A DNA stretch of 64,000 nucleotides from Bacillota bacterium (GTDB lineage Bacteria; Bacillota; Clostridia; Lachnospirales; Lachnospiraceae): the NCBI GenBank assembly GCA_023457255.1, contig JAEWMB010000033.1, positions 186,001-250,000 on the forward strand, read 5' to 3'. This document shows positions 19,732 through 29,465 of this stretch, in pieces. Both the position numbers and the translations under genes were made by a program. The notes under the pieces were generated by a model, which had not been told where the DNA came from, ran no database searches, and was given only the letters and a program-made list of their open reading frames with translations. How positions within the stretch are numbered: position 1 is the stretch's first letter; each line of letters starts with the position of its first letter.

Positions 19732-20090
19732 ACTTATTCCTCCCTTTATAAGAAGATTCTTTTCTCAGCCTGCACTGAATTTTCTATGTGCACTAAAGTA
19801 TCTTTTCTCCGTTTCTTAAGTTAATCAACCACTTAAGAGATTGACTTTCTAGCAAACCGAAAAAAATGATTTCCTGTATCTCGTCAAAGCATAAAAGGGG
19901 TCACTATATCCTATGCCACGATTTATAAATAGTTCCATTGCGCCTCTTCCTGCTAGTTTCCTCCACAAATGTACATGACCACCTTCTTTATACTATCGCA
20001 CTAAAAAAGGTTACTTGATTATAACATTTTGTTTTCCTGTAATTCAATAGAAAAACTCCATAAAGTTTGTAATTATAGGAAGGCCTATTG
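19732..20090. other. 359-bp region upstream of glgP
   Basis: No gene is supported here. The only assignable element is a promoter-like pair near 20018-20047, which would give glgP a leader of about 280 nt. I see no recognised riboswitch in it. Confidence 0.45.
20018..20047 (-). promoter_or_regulatory. Possible glgP promoter
   Basis: On the minus strand TTGAAT (20042-20047) and TATAAT (20018-20023) are separated by 18 bp. The distance to the glgP start is long, so a closer promoter is not excluded. Confidence 0.45.
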
Positions 20091-21176
20091 CTATAATTTG
20101 TATAATATTTCTTTATGGAAGCTATGTCCGCCTTCACGAATGTCATGGCTTATCTTGTCCACAGCCTGAAAACAGGCATACGCCCGCTTTACAACCTCAA
20201 GCTGTTCATAAACATTAAGCAAACCTCTTGGACCATTTAAATGATCCGCACGGCATGATTGAAAAATCACCTCTCTTGGTGCCAGCAGCGCACCGATGTC
20301 TCCCATATCATAATATTCCCAAAGACGAGGAACATAGTTGCAGTTACAATTACCATTTAATAATAATAGGGAATCTTTATACCCATAAAAGTATCCACTA
20401 ATTACAAGTCTTTTCAGTCTTTCATCAAGCGCTGCTGTCATTAAGGCTTGCATGCCGCCGCCAGAAAACCCAACACATACCAGTTTTGAAACATCGAGAT
20501 CCCCACGTTTATAGATATAATCAACCAATCGCATAAGATCCCATACCAACATCCCCATCACCGTCATTCCAAGAGGTTCTGCCATATGAGAAAGATGAAA
20601 GCAGGTTCCGGACAGATACTGCTGCTCCTCATCCTTTTGAAATGCTGCCTCTCTTCTCTCTGCATATCCTCTGGCATCCGGACAAAAGGTAATATAACCT
20701 TTTTTACATAGCTCCAGTCCATAATCATACTGAAACTGATCAATGAACATTTTAATTGCTTTGATCTCACTTCTTCCTGCAATGGATTCTTTTCCACCGC
20801 CTTGGTGCCCATGTGCCGCTATTGCGCAGGCAGGTTTTATGAAACCTTCGTGCTCAGCATATTTTTGCTCCGCTTCTCCCGGATAGAGAATATAGCAAGG
20901 CATATACACCTTAGGCTCTACCTGAAGCAATATTTTTTCTCTTCTTCTCCCCTCTTCTAGCTCTACCACCTCAAGACTTACAACCTTACTCTCACAGTCT
21001 TCCATCTTATCCATTCCAAAGAGCTCAGATAGGCATTTCCTTGCGTTTATTGCCCAAATGTCATATTCCTCTCTTGTCTTTGCTTTCATGGCATCTTTTC
21101 TTGCAAAACGGTCAAACTTTCTCTTCATGCTCTCAAGGCATGGATAATATTCTTTTACCTGCTCTATTCTCTCCAT
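20091..21176 (-). CDS. Alpha/beta hydrolase, acetyl-xylan-esterase-like (Abhydrolase_7 type)
   Basis: A 361-residue cytoplasmic hydrolase without a signal peptide. The nucleophile elbow is GFSGGGMQ (near residue 240), preceded by IAAHGHQGGGKE (oxyanion strand) and CPDARGYAERREA. The catalytic His is probably in EGGHSFHKE near the C-terminus. This pattern matches the PF12715-type hydrolases and related acetyl xylan esterases of plant-biomass clostridia, so an intracellular deacetylase for imported oligosaccharides is likely. I chose the ATG at 21176 (ATGGAGAG) over the in-frame ATG at 21194 because AAGGAG lies six bases before it. The substrate is not shown by the sequence. Confidence 0.75.
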   Translation of the reverse strand: MERIEQVKEYYPCLESMKRKFDRFARKDAMKAKTREEYDIWAINARKCLSELFGMDKMEDCESKVVSLEVVELEEGRRREKILLQVEPKVYMPCYILYPGEAEQKYAEHEGFIKPACAIAAHGHQGGGKESIAGRSEIKAIKMFIDQFQYDYGLELCKKGYITFCPDARGYAERREAAFQKDEEQQYLSGTCFHLSHMAEPLGMTVMGMLVWDLMRLVDYIYKRGDLDVSKLVCVGFSGGGMQALMTAALDERLKRLVISGYFYGYKDSLLLLNGNCNCNYVPRLWEYYDMGDIGALLAPREVIFQSCRADHLNGPRGLLNVYEQLEVVKRAYACFQAVDKISHDIREGGHSFHKEILYKL

Positions 21177-21386
21177 AGGAATCTCCTTCTTCATATAAGC
21201 TTTTGATCTGATCTAAATGTTTGTGTCCGGAACTTTTATCACATTAGATTTTCGAACAAGTTTTAACCAGGATTTTCTTTTAAATCTAATCCTAATATAG
21301 GGATTATTTGTCTCTTACTATTATACTACAGAATACGTGCCTGTCTATCACTGTCACAAAGGACTTTCCGTACTAAAATAAATATA

Positions 21387-21431
21387 TAAAAACCGAGAGC
21401 AGAAAAATTTGTAATTTTGCTGCTCTCGGCT
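21387..21431 (-). terminator. Terminator of the CNNM/CorC gene
   Basis: A 9-bp GC-rich stem (CCGAGAGCA, arms 21393-21402 and 21421-21429) extended by A-T pairs is followed on the minus strand by a T run. It also has T-rich sequence on the other side. Confidence 0.85.
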
Positions 21432-21492
21432 TTGTTTTCTTCCGATTTATTATAAGGCTTTGCCGTACTGGTCTATAATTTTAGCCTTTATT

Positions 21493-22818
21493 TTAATTGT
21501 CTGTATCCGAATCTATTTGTACAAGTACCTTACTTATTCTCTTTCCTTCTACTTCATGAATACGTAAGTTAACATGATTTACCCGGATTTGAGTTCTCTC
21601 TTGTTCTTCTGGAATATATCCTAACTGTTCGATAAAAAATCCTGATAAAGTTTCTGATTTTCCTTTTTTAAGATCAATCGAAAGTTCACTATTCACATCA
21701 TCTATGGTCATTGTACCATTTACAAGGTACTCATTTTCTTTCACTTCTACAAAATCCTCTTCACTATGTCCGTCATCAATATCACCAACAATTTCTTCGA
21801 CAATATCTTCCATCGTTACGATACCAAGAAATCCGCCATACTCATCAATTAGTATAGCCATACGGTTCTTATCTTTTTGTAATTCCTGAAATAGGGAAAC
21901 TACAGACTTAGTATCATTTACATAATGCGGTTTTCTCATAAGCCTTCTCACATCTTTTGGTAAAAAGCTATGCTGTTTCCAGTAAGGAAGACATTCCTTT
22001 ATGTTTAGTATACCAATAATATTATCTTTGTTACCGTCATAAACAGGAATTCTGGAATATCTGGACTCAAAGACACCATCCAACTGTTCCTCCATAGGAA
22101 CATTGATATCAATGGCAAAAACATCCTTCCTTGGAACCATGATTTCTCTGGCGGTCTTATTGGTAAAGGAAAATACACCGCTGATCATTTCTGTTTCTAA
22201 CTCATGAAAGACTCCTTGTTCATTACCAGATGTTAACATAGCTAAGATTTCTTCTTCTGTTACTAATTCCTCCACCTGTTGTTTATGAAAACCAAGCAGC
22301 CGTAATACGCCGTTTGTAGAAAGAGACAATAATCGTATAAATGGCGACATAAATTTAGAGATAGCAATAATCGGCTTTACTACTAGTAAACTAAAGCTTT
22401 CTGCTTTTAATAATGCTATTCTCTTTGGTACCAATTCACCAAATACAAGAGTAAAATAAGATAATAAGATAGTAACTAAAACCATCGCTATCGTTTGACT
22501 ATAAGGAATCGACAGGGATTCCATATGAATTCCAAGTACCTTGGAGATACCGGTTGCAGCAGATGCACTTGAGAAAAAACCTGCTAAGGTAATCGCTACC
22601 TGAATTGTTGATAAAAATTTGGTAGAATCATCAAATAAAGATGTTATTAGCTTTGCACGCTTGTTACCTGCGTCAGCCAACATCTTCATCTTGTTTTTGT
22701 TGACCGATACTACTGCCATCTCGGCACCGGCAAAAAATGCATTGACTAATGTTAAAAGAATAAGAATGCCTATTTGAAGCATCGTGTTACCCGCATCGGG
22801 GTCAGGATCCGATTCCAT
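21493..22818 (-). CDS. CNNM/CorC-family membrane protein with CBS pair
   Basis: A 441-residue member of the 'hemolysin C' group, linked in studied bacteria to Mg2+ or Co2+ export or homeostasis. The N-terminal DUF21/CNNM region (about 10-200) has four membrane segments, including FFAGAEMAVVSVNK and TLAGFFSSASAA. A CBS-domain pair follows (about 215-345), with MVPRKDVFAIDINVP and IDEYGGFLGIVTMEDIVEEIVGDI. A CorC/HlyC domain makes up the C-terminus (about 355-435). The true hemolysin role implied by old names is doubtful. GGAGG precedes the ATG. It is transcribed alone. Confidence 0.9.
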   Translation of the reverse strand: MESDPDPDAGNTMLQIGILILLTLVNAFFAGAEMAVVSVNKNKMKMLADAGNKRAKLITSLFDDSTKFLSTIQVAITLAGFFSSASAATGISKVLGIHMESLSIPYSQTIAMVLVTILLSYFTLVFGELVPKRIALLKAESFSLLVVKPIIAISKFMSPFIRLLSLSTNGVLRLLGFHKQQVEELVTEEEILAMLTSGNEQGVFHELETEMISGVFSFTNKTAREIMVPRKDVFAIDINVPMEEQLDGVFESRYSRIPVYDGNKDNIIGILNIKECLPYWKQHSFLPKDVRRLMRKPHYVNDTKSVVSLFQELQKDKNRMAILIDEYGGFLGIVTMEDIVEEIVGDIDDGHSEEDFVEVKENEYLVNGTMTIDDVNSELSIDLKKGKSETLSGFFIEQLGYIPEEQERTQIRVNHVNLRIHEVEGKRISKVLVQIDSDTDN

Positions 22819-23178
22819 AAAAACCTCCTAAATTATAATTTTACCTGAAATTATATCACATAATGTTAAAACATGGTATAGCAATCTCTTTACCATCTTA
22901 GGAATATAATTGAAACATTCTCCAACCAACATTAATGCGTTTCAATTCCGATAAAATCAAAATAAATTTGTCTTTCATTCTTTTGTTATTCTCAGTTTTT
23001 CATCCTCTATTCCTTATACACGTAAAAAGGACTTCTGCCTTGTTTTGCAAAAAGTCCTTTTACTGTGTCATTAACTTAAAAAGTTCTTTATTAAGTTATT
23101 AGAAATAAAATTGTTATTCACAGAGTACAGCTTCTAGTCTTCTTGTTTTGTTCCTATGCCAGAGTCAATAAAACCTTC
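22819..23178. other. 360-bp intergenic region after ileS
   Basis: AT-rich; holds the ileS terminator and, presumably, the promoter of the CNNM gene, which I could not fix. No gene seen. Confidence 0.5.
23022..23062 (-). terminator. Terminator of ileS
   Basis: The arms TAAAAGGACTT and AAGTCCTTTTTA pair on the minus strand around a 17-base loop, ending in T-rich sequence. Confidence 0.75.
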
Positions 23179-26100
23179 TTAAGCATTTACTTTCACTACA
23201 CCAAGAGTGACCTCCTCACCATTTAGGTTCCACTCTTTGCTATAGCCCTGCTCCTTATCATAAACCACATCATCCGCAAGAACTACCGAAGAGATTTCGG
23301 CAGAATTTTTCTTAACAATGTCTGCTACCCTTTCATTCCCCATAACAGATACCACAATATGATCCATTACTTCAAAGCCAGCATCTTTTCTCATTGTCTG
23401 AATCTTGCTGATTACTTCACGAACAAATCCTTCTTCAATTAACTCTTCTGAAAGATTCGTATCGAGAACTACCGTAATACCATGGTCACTGTCTGTTACA
23501 TAGCCCTCCATCTGAGCTGCATCAATTAAAAGGTCATCCTTTTCAAGAACTTCTTCTGTCCCATCCAAAGCAATTGTTAGAGTTCCCCTCTCATTTAATT
23601 CATCCATCGCTTCGTTACCATTTAGGGATACTAATACTTCCTTTAAAGCATTTAACCTGCTGCCAAAACGGCGTCCCAATGTTTTAAGCTGCGGCTTAAA
23701 CGTATAGGAAGTGAAGCTGCGAACATCGGAGGTAAATATAACCTTCTTCACATTCAACTCATCTTCCATGATTTCCTTATAGAAGTCAGACATTCCTTCT
23801 GTCACAGTACCATCGTTTGCTGTGTGAGTTAACTCTGCTTTTACATACATCGCAGCAATTGGCTGTCTCTGCTTCATGTTTGCAGTATTTCTGCAAGCAC
23901 GGCCAAGAACTACGATATCAAGAACTGCTTCCATATCAGCCTCAAGTTTCGTATCGATTAACTTAGCCTCCCAGGCAGGAAAATCACAAAGATGAACACT
24001 GATTGGTGCCTTCTTATCGATAGCGCATACAAGGTTACGATAGATATCCTCTGCCATGAAAGGAATCATAGGGGCAGAAGCTTTCGCAATCGTTACAAGC
24101 GCAGTATATAATGTCATATAAGCATTAATCTTATCCTGTTCCATGCCTTTCGCCCAAAAACGTTCACGCCCACGTCTTACATACCAGTTACTTAATTCAT
24201 CTACAAATTCCTGAAGCGCTCTTGCAGTCTCCGGAATCTTGTAAGCAGCAAGATTCTCATCCACTGTTTTAACCACTGTATTTAACTTACTGAGCAACCA
24301 TTTATCCATAACCGGAAGCTTATCATACTCTAAAGAATACTTCGTAGCATCAAACCGGTCAATGTTTGCATATAGCACGAAGAATGCATAGGTGTTCCAT
24401 AAAGTCCCCATGAACTTACGCTGACCTTCCACTACTGCCTTTCCGTGGAAACGGTTTGGTAACCAAGGAGCGGAGTTAATATAGAAGTACCAGCGAATTG
24501 CGTCCGCACCATATTCTGCTAATGCATCAAATGGATCTACTGCATTCCCTTTGGATTTACTCATCTTCTGACCATTCTCATCCTGTACGTGTCCAAGAAC
24601 GATAACATTCTTATATGGAGCCTTATCAAAGATAAGGGTGGAAATTGCAAGTAAGGAGTAAAACCATCCTCTCGTCTGGTCAACAGCCTCAGAGATAAAG
24701 TCTGCTGGAAACTGTGCTTCAAACTTCTCCTTATTTTCAAACGGATAGTGATGCTGTGCAAATGGCATTGCGCCGGAATCATACCAGCAGTCAATTACTT
24801 CAGGAACACGCTGCATTTCCTTACCACAGTCCGGACAAGTAATAGTTACTGCATCAATATATGGTCTATGAAGTTCGATATCGTCCGGACAGTTTTTTGA
24901 CATGGACTTTAATTCCTCAATGCTTCCAATCGAATGAATCTTGCCGCAATCACAAGTCCAAACATTAAGCGGAGTTCCCCAGTAACGGTTACGGCTGATA
25001 CCCCAATCCTGAAGATTCTCCAACCAATCACCAAAACGTCCTTTGCCAATAGTCTCAGGAATCCAGTTAATTGTATTATTATTTGCAATCATCTTGTCTT
25101 TTACGGCTGTCATCTTAATAAACCAAGACTCTCTTGCATAATAAATAAGCGGAGTATCACATCTCCAGCAGAAAGGATAACTATGCTCAAATTTAAGGAC
25201 CTTAAATAACTGCTTTGTTTCTCCTAATTTCTTAAGGATACCTTCATCACTTTTTTTGCAGAACTGTCCTGCAAAATCAGTAACCTCCGCCTTCATCTGT
25301 CCTCTTTCATCCACTAACTGTACGAAAGGAAGCTCATAACGATTACCGACATTCGCATCGTCTGCACCAAAGGCCGGAGCAATATGAACGATACCGGTAC
25401 CATCCGTTAAGGTAACATAGTCGGCACAAGTTACATAGTAAGCCTTCTTGCCATAAACATTGTCACGGTCTGCTTTTTCGTTTCTAGCTCCATCCGCATT
25501 GTTGTAAGCGTACTCAAATAGCGGATCATATTTCATATACTCAAGGTCTGATCCTTTGTAGCGTTCCACTACCTTATAATCTCCTTCAATAACGGAACAT
25601 AATGCCTCTGCCAAGATATAGTATTCTAAACCGACTGCTGTATTTTCCCCGGTAACCTCTTCCTCACCCTTAGGGCTCTTTACAACATCGCCCTTCGCAT
25701 TTACGGAAACTTCTACCTTCACATAGTCTTCCTTTGGATTAACACAAAGCGCTACGTTGGATGGAAGTGTCCAAGGTGTTGTAGTCCATGCTAAGAAATA
25801 CTCGTTTGCAGAATCCAATACCTTAAATTTAGCAATAACAGATTTCTCTTTTACATCCTTATATCCTTGCGCCACCTCATGAGAAGCAAGCGGCGTTCCG
25901 CATCTCGGACAGTAAGGTACAATCTTATAACCTTTATATAATAAGCCCTTATCCCAGATTTGTTTTAAGGACCACCAAACAGATTCGATATAATCATTAT
26001 GGTAGGTTACATAAGGATCATCCATATCGGCCCAGAAACCAACAGTACCGGAGAAATCCTCCCACATACCTTTGTATTTCCAAACACTTTCTTTACACTT

Positions 26101-26454
26101 TGTGATAAATGGCTCCAAACCATACTGTTCAATCTGTTCTTTTCCATTCAGCTCAAGAAGTTTTTCAACTTCAAGTTCTACCGGAAGTCCATGAGTATCC
26201 CATCCGGCCTTTCTAGGAACCATACAACCCTTCATAGTACGGTATCTTGGAATCATATCTTTAATCACACGTGTTAATACATGTCCAATGTGTGGTTTAC
26301 CGTTTGCAGTCGGAGGTCCGTCATAAAAAGTAAATGTTTCTCCTTCTTTTCTGGAATCAATACTTTTTTCAAAGACTTCATTCTCTTTCCAGAACTTCAA
26401 TACTTCTTTTTCTCTGTCAACAAAATTCAGATTGGTTGATACCTTTTCGTACAT
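23179..26454 (-). CDS. ileS: Isoleucyl-tRNA synthetase
   Basis: Charges tRNA-Ile. The 1091-residue class I synthetase has HIGH at 55-58 in GPPTANGKPHIGH and KMSKS at 630-634. It has the editing (CP1) domain between them, including TTPWTLPSNVA and GTGIVHIAPAFGADD, then an anticodon-binding domain after about 690. The length and the long C-terminal region match the second, eukaryote-like IleS type, which is often linked to mupirocin tolerance; that link is family knowledge. AAGGAA lies before the ATG. Expression is very likely controlled by the Ile-specific T-box leader upstream. Confidence 0.97.
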   Translation of the reverse strand: MYEKVSTNLNFVDREKEVLKFWKENEVFEKSIDSRKEGETFTFYDGPPTANGKPHIGHVLTRVIKDMIPRYRTMKGCMVPRKAGWDTHGLPVELEVEKLLELNGKEQIEQYGLEPFITKCKESVWKYKGMWEDFSGTVGFWADMDDPYVTYHNDYIESVWWSLKQIWDKGLLYKGYKIVPYCPRCGTPLASHEVAQGYKDVKEKSVIAKFKVLDSANEYFLAWTTTPWTLPSNVALCVNPKEDYVKVEVSVNAKGDVVKSPKGEEEVTGENTAVGLEYYILAEALCSVIEGDYKVVERYKGSDLEYMKYDPLFEYAYNNADGARNEKADRDNVYGKKAYYVTCADYVTLTDGTGIVHIAPAFGADDANVGNRYELPFVQLVDERGQMKAEVTDFAGQFCKKSDEGILKKLGETKQLFKVLKFEHSYPFCWRCDTPLIYYARESWFIKMTAVKDKMIANNNTINWIPETIGKGRFGDWLENLQDWGISRNRYWGTPLNVWTCDCGKIHSIGSIEELKSMSKNCPDDIELHRPYIDAVTITCPDCGKEMQRVPEVIDCWYDSGAMPFAQHHYPFENKEKFEAQFPADFISEAVDQTRGWFYSLLAISTLIFDKAPYKNVIVLGHVQDENGQKMSKSKGNAVDPFDALAEYGADAIRWYFYINSAPWLPNRFHGKAVVEGQRKFMGTLWNTYAFFVLYANIDRFDATKYSLEYDKLPVMDKWLLSKLNTVVKTVDENLAAYKIPETARALQEFVDELSNWYVRRGRERFWAKGMEQDKINAYMTLYTALVTIAKASAPMIPFMAEDIYRNLVCAIDKKAPISVHLCDFPAWEAKLIDTKLEADMEAVLDIVVLGRACRNTANMKQRQPIAAMYVKAELTHTANDGTVTEGMSDFYKEIMEDELNVKKVIFTSDVRSFTSYTFKPQLKTLGRRFGSRLNALKEVLVSLNGNEAMDELNERGTLTIALDGTEEVLEKDDLLIDAAQMEGYVTDSDHGITVVLDTNLSEELIEEGFVREVISKIQTMRKDAGFEVMDHIVVSVMGNERVADIVKKNSAEISSVVLADDVVYDKEQGYSKEWNLNGEEVTLGVVKVNA

Positions 26455-26527
26455 GATTCATCTTCCTTTCTTATCTCTTCTATTGTTTCCTTAATTAATC
26501 GTTTGCGGTCAGCACCAGCTATCGAAG

Positions 26528-26828
26528 GCTAAAAAAGCTCCCATCCAAAACAGGATGAGAGCAGAACGCTTCATTATACCACCTATTTCATGTACGCAGA
26601 CTAAGTCTGTTATACATTATCCATATAACGGTAGAACCCGGCAACACCTACTAACTACGGTTCAGTACTGCAACTGATAAAGTGATTTTCAGAAATTCTC
26701 TACTCCTACTGCACTCACACTCTCTGCAGCTCGCTGTGATTTTTAAGAATTCTTACTCTCTTCGTCAACGTCTTTACATATACTTTTTATTCTATCGTTC
26801 ACTGACTATTACGACAGAACGTTATTTT
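26528..26828 (-). promoter_or_regulatory. T-box leader of ileS, specifier AUC (Ile)
   Basis: The minus-strand leader has the Stem I start with its AG-bulge GAAGAGAGUA (near 26757-26766) and the distal-loop motif AGCGAGCUG. The specifier is AUC at 26684-26686, in the context GAAAAUCACU and followed by A. The T-box core AGGUGGUAUAAUGAAGC lies at about 26569-26585, and a terminator stem (about 26537-26562) ends in six T. Uncharged tRNA-Ile should stabilise the antiterminator and allow read-through into ileS. The specifier matches the downstream gene. Confidence 0.92.
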
Positions 26829-26834
26829 TTCTTT

Positions 26835-26863
26835 ATCTTAGTATAGATTCAATGCTTTGTCAA
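26835..26863 (-). promoter_or_regulatory. Promoter of the ileS T-box leader
   Basis: On the minus strand TTGACA (26858-26863) and TAAGAT (26835-26840) are separated by 17 bp, directly before the T-box leader. Confidence 0.7.
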
Positions 26864-26955
26864 TATCAATTTCAGATTGAATTAATTTCTAATTACCAAC
26901 TTATTCAAAGCATAAAAAATGCTAAGTTGTGCACATTATCCTTGAGGTGATTAAT

Positions 26956-27150
26956 ATGGAACCAATTTCATTACAAACAGAAGATGTTTTTGGTGTACAG
27001 GTAATGCCCGCACTTTTATTCTCAGATAATGCAATGGGTAATTATCTGAACGGGTTAAACTCCAGTGAATATGAAGCCGTTATGAGAATGAAAGATACCT
27101 TTCACTCTCGTGATGATGTGGAACGTTTCGTAAACGGTCTTCACGGCTAA
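26956..27150 (+). CDS. Small conserved-looking protein of unknown function
   Basis: A 64-residue acidic protein starting MEPISLQTEDVFGVQVMP; it ends with a likely helix, RDDVERFVNGLHG. It has no signal peptide, membrane segment or known motif. I chose the ATG at 26956 because GAGGTGA lies six bases upstream; an upstream in-frame ATG at 26929 lacks such a site and falls in a hairpin. The hairpin (AGCAT-A5-ATGCT at 26909-26923, extended by CAACTT/AAGTTG) precedes the ribosome site. A strong terminator follows. A clear ribosome site, terminator and sensible composition support a real gene; the function is unknown. Confidence 0.7.
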   Translation: MEPISLQTEDVFGVQVMPALLFSDNAMGNYLNGLNSSEYEAVMRMKDTFHSRDDVERFVNGLHG

Positions 27151-27174
27151 GTAATTCCGGTCACCTGCACCCCT

Positions 27175-27250
27175 TCTGCTTGTTCCTGCATTTTGACAGC
27201 TTTCTCCTTTATCTATTCAAATGTAAGGAACAAGCAGATAGGATTTTTAT
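27175..27250. terminator. Shared terminator between the small gene and citrate synthase
   Basis: The arms CTGCTTGTTCCT (27176-27187) and AGGAACAAGCAG (27226-27237) pair perfectly, followed by a T-rich stretch on the plus strand. It sits between convergent genes and could serve both. Confidence 0.7.
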
Positions 27251-28620
27251 TTGGTTTTTTCTGTGCGTTCCTCCATCGTAATGTACTCTCTGCGATCATG
27301 TACACTGCGATAAGCCGGACGGATAATCTTTTCTGCACTTACAAGCTCCTCTAATCGGTGGGCACTCCATCCAACAATTCTTGCTACAGCAAACATCGGA
27401 GTGTACAACTCTAATGGTAATTCAAGCATCCGATATACAAAGCCGCTGTAGAAGTCAACATTTGTATTAACACCTTTATATATCTTACGTTCCTGTCCTA
27501 TCAGTACTGGAGCAAGCCTTTCTACTACAGTATATAACTCAAATTCCTTCTCCTGCCCTTTTTCCACCGCAAGTTTACCAACAAAATTCTTAAAAATATC
27601 AGCTCTCGGATCTGAGATGGAATAAACCGCATGACCGATACCATAGATAAGACCGGAACGATCAAATTCTTCCTTCCTAAGAATTTTGATTAGATAATCC
27701 GCAATCGCTTCTTCATCCTTCCAATCCGTGATCTTTTCTTTCAAGTCATCAAACATTTGCATTACTTTGATATTCGCACCGCCATGTCTTGGACCTTTTA
27801 AGGAAGCAAGTGCTGCTGCCATAACAGAATAAGTATCAGTACCCGAGGATGTAACAACACGAGTAGTGAAAGATGAGTTATTACCGCCGCCATGTTCCAT
27901 ATGAAGTACTAAAGCCAAATCAAGAACTGCTGCTTCAAATGGGGTAAATTGCTTATCCGGGCGTAACATATATAGGATATTCTCTGCCATGGAAAGTTCT
28001 TCTTTTGGCAGATGAATGTGAAGGCTATTTCCGATACTATGGTAGTATGCATTATAGCTATAAACAGCCAGCATTGGAAATTGACTGATCAGATTGAGAC
28101 ATTGTCTCATTACATTAGGAATGGAGGTATTCTCTGCCTCTGCATCATAAGAATAAATCGTCAGAATACTTTTTGCGAGTGAAATCATAATATCCTTGCT
28201 AGGCGCTTTCATAATAACATCGCGGCAAAAATTATGAGGCAGGGTTCTTCTTTGCCCCAGCTCTACTTTAAATTCATCCAGTTGTTCTTCAGTTGGCAGC
28301 TCACCAAACAATAATAGATATGTAATCTCTTCAAACCCATACCTGCCTTCGGATAAGAATCCATCCGTTAATTTTCTGACATCATAACCCCGATAAAAAA
28401 GTCTGCCTTCACAAGGTACCTCTTCTCCGTTGACAACATCCTTTGCATGTACTTCTGAAATATTGGTAAGCCCGGCGAGGACTCCCTTCCCGTTAAGATC
28501 TCTTAAGCCACGCTTCACATCATACTGACGGTATAACTCAGCCGGAACCTTATCCCTGCTCGTACATATGGCAGCTAATTTCCTTACCTGTGGGGTGACT
28601 TGAAAAATAACATCCTTCAT
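27247..28620 (-). CDS. gltA: Citrate synthase
   Basis: Condenses acetyl-CoA and oxaloacetate to citrate. The 457-residue protein has the three active-site parts: LVLHMEHGGGNNSSF (first His, near 240), GIGHAVYSISDPRA (second His, near 325) and TNVDFYSGFVYRML (catalytic Asp, near 385). It has the longer N-terminus common in clostridial enzymes. GGAGGAA precedes the ATG. Its promoter carries a palindrome identical in plan to one in the promoter of the adjacent MarR gene, which suggests that MarR controls it. In a fermentative clostridium its likely duty is glutamate supply; that is an inference. Confidence 0.95.
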   Translation of the reverse strand: MKDVIFQVTPQVRKLAAICTSRDKVPAELYRQYDVKRGLRDLNGKGVLAGLTNISEVHAKDVVNGEEVPCEGRLFYRGYDVRKLTDGFLSEGRYGFEEITYLLLFGELPTEEQLDEFKVELGQRRTLPHNFCRDVIMKAPSKDIMISLAKSILTIYSYDAEAENTSIPNVMRQCLNLISQFPMLAVYSYNAYYHSIGNSLHIHLPKEELSMAENILYMLRPDKQFTPFEAAVLDLALVLHMEHGGGNNSSFTTRVVTSSGTDTYSVMAAALASLKGPRHGGANIKVMQMFDDLKEKITDWKDEEAIADYLIKILRKEEFDRSGLIYGIGHAVYSISDPRADIFKNFVGKLAVEKGQEKEFELYTVVERLAPVLIGQERKIYKGVNTNVDFYSGFVYRMLELPLELYTPMFAVARIVGWSAHRLEELVSAEKIIRPAYRSVHDRREYITMEERTEKTK

Positions 28621-28654
28621 TCAATTCCTCCTTTTCGGCTTATGCCTAAGATTA

Positions 28655-28667
28655 TTAACACGGTTAA
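28655..28667. promoter_or_regulatory. Probable MarR operator in the citrate synthase promoter
   Basis: TTAACACGGTTAA is a perfect 5-3-5 inverted repeat, with further dyad symmetry outward. The flanks match those of the element at 29466-29478 (shared consensus GATTRTTAACAYKGTTAAY). Confidence 0.7.
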
Positions 28668-28676
28668 CTAATTACA

Positions 28677-28705
28677 AGTATTACTTATTTTTTTTTAGTT
28701 GTCAA
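28677..28705 (-). promoter_or_regulatory. Citrate synthase promoter
   Basis: On the minus strand TTGACA (28700-28705) and AATACT (28677-28682) are 17 bp apart. The expected start is near 28670, and the palindrome 28655-28667 follows at about +4 to +16. A second, weaker promoter-like pair (TTGACT/TACACT) lies at 28809-28836. Confidence 0.7.
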
Positions 28706-28856
28706 TAATTTTCTCCTATTTTATGAAATAATTAGAAACATAATTCTACAATTCTGTGCATAGTTATAATGCTATTGCATGAATTTTTGAAATCCCTATG
28801 TATCCTATAGTGTAGAATTATTATATATGCAGTCAAACCTTCTTCATTATTAAAAC

Positions 28857-28908
28857 AAAAAGACTGATAGTACCGGTGCATAAATATGCGCCTATCCTAT
28901 CAGCCTGT
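28857..28908 (-). terminator. Terminator of the marR gene
   Basis: On the minus strand GGCTGATAG and CTATCAGTC pair around a loop that holds a smaller hairpin, followed by a run of T. Confidence 0.75.
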
Positions 28909-28909
28909 C

Positions 28910-29359
28910 TTATTCCGCCGATGGTACTCCTAACTCTTCTTCCAAGATGTTACCCAATTTTTGAAGAGATAAAACCATCTGTGCTATTTCATCTTTTCCC
29001 ATGCGTCTTCCGATTCGTGACAACAGTTTATAAAAGATATCCTGTTCCTTAAATAAAGCTTGTTTCCCCAACACCGTCAGTTCGAGATAGCTAATCCGAT
29101 GGTCTTTCACATCACTTACTTTCTTAAGAAAACCCTTTTTCTCCAGAACCGTAAGCATACGAGAGGTTGCCGGCTTCTTTGTACCAAGCTGTTCATTCAA
29201 ACTAGTCGGTGTCAGTTGATTGCCATCTTTTTGAGATGCTTCAATCATACTCATCGCACAAAATTCTCCAAAAGTCAAATCACTTTGCTGACGCAGTTGA
29301 CTTACGACGGAGCGTAAATGATGCATCATGGTAATCAGATCATTGGGTTCCGTTTGCAT
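28910..29359 (-). CDS. MarR-family transcriptional regulator
   Basis: A 149-residue protein with the MarR winged-helix fold. The recognition helix region lies near 50-75 (SLNEQLGTKKPATSRMLTVLEKKGF) and the wing is VSDVKDHRISYLELT, whose D-x-R is typical of the family. The effector is unknown. A weak ribosome site (GGAG, ten bases upstream) precedes the ATG. Its promoter contains the palindrome TTAACATTGTTAA just downstream of the -10 box, so autoregulation is likely. The same element in the citrate synthase promoter suggests a shared regulon. Confidence 0.92.
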   Translation of the reverse strand: MQTEPNDLITMMHHLRSVVSQLRQQSDLTFGEFCAMSMIEASQKDGNQLTPTSLNEQLGTKKPATSRMLTVLEKKGFLKKVSDVKDHRISYLELTVLGKQALFKEQDIFYKLLSRIGRRMGKDEIAQMVLSLQKLGNILEEELGVPSAE

Positions 29360-29465
29360 ATCACATAAACTCCAATTCTTATTTATTACGATAGCATAGA
29401 ATACCTATAAACAGCTATTCTATTGTCTGTTTTTACATTCATTGTACCTTGGTAGCAATAGATTG

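Noticed and set aside
28809..28836. Second promoter-like pair TTGACT/TACACT upstream of citrate synthase
   Set aside because: Weaker boxes and 16-bp spacing; the TTGACA/AATACT pair nearer to the gene is placed with the operator and explains the region better.
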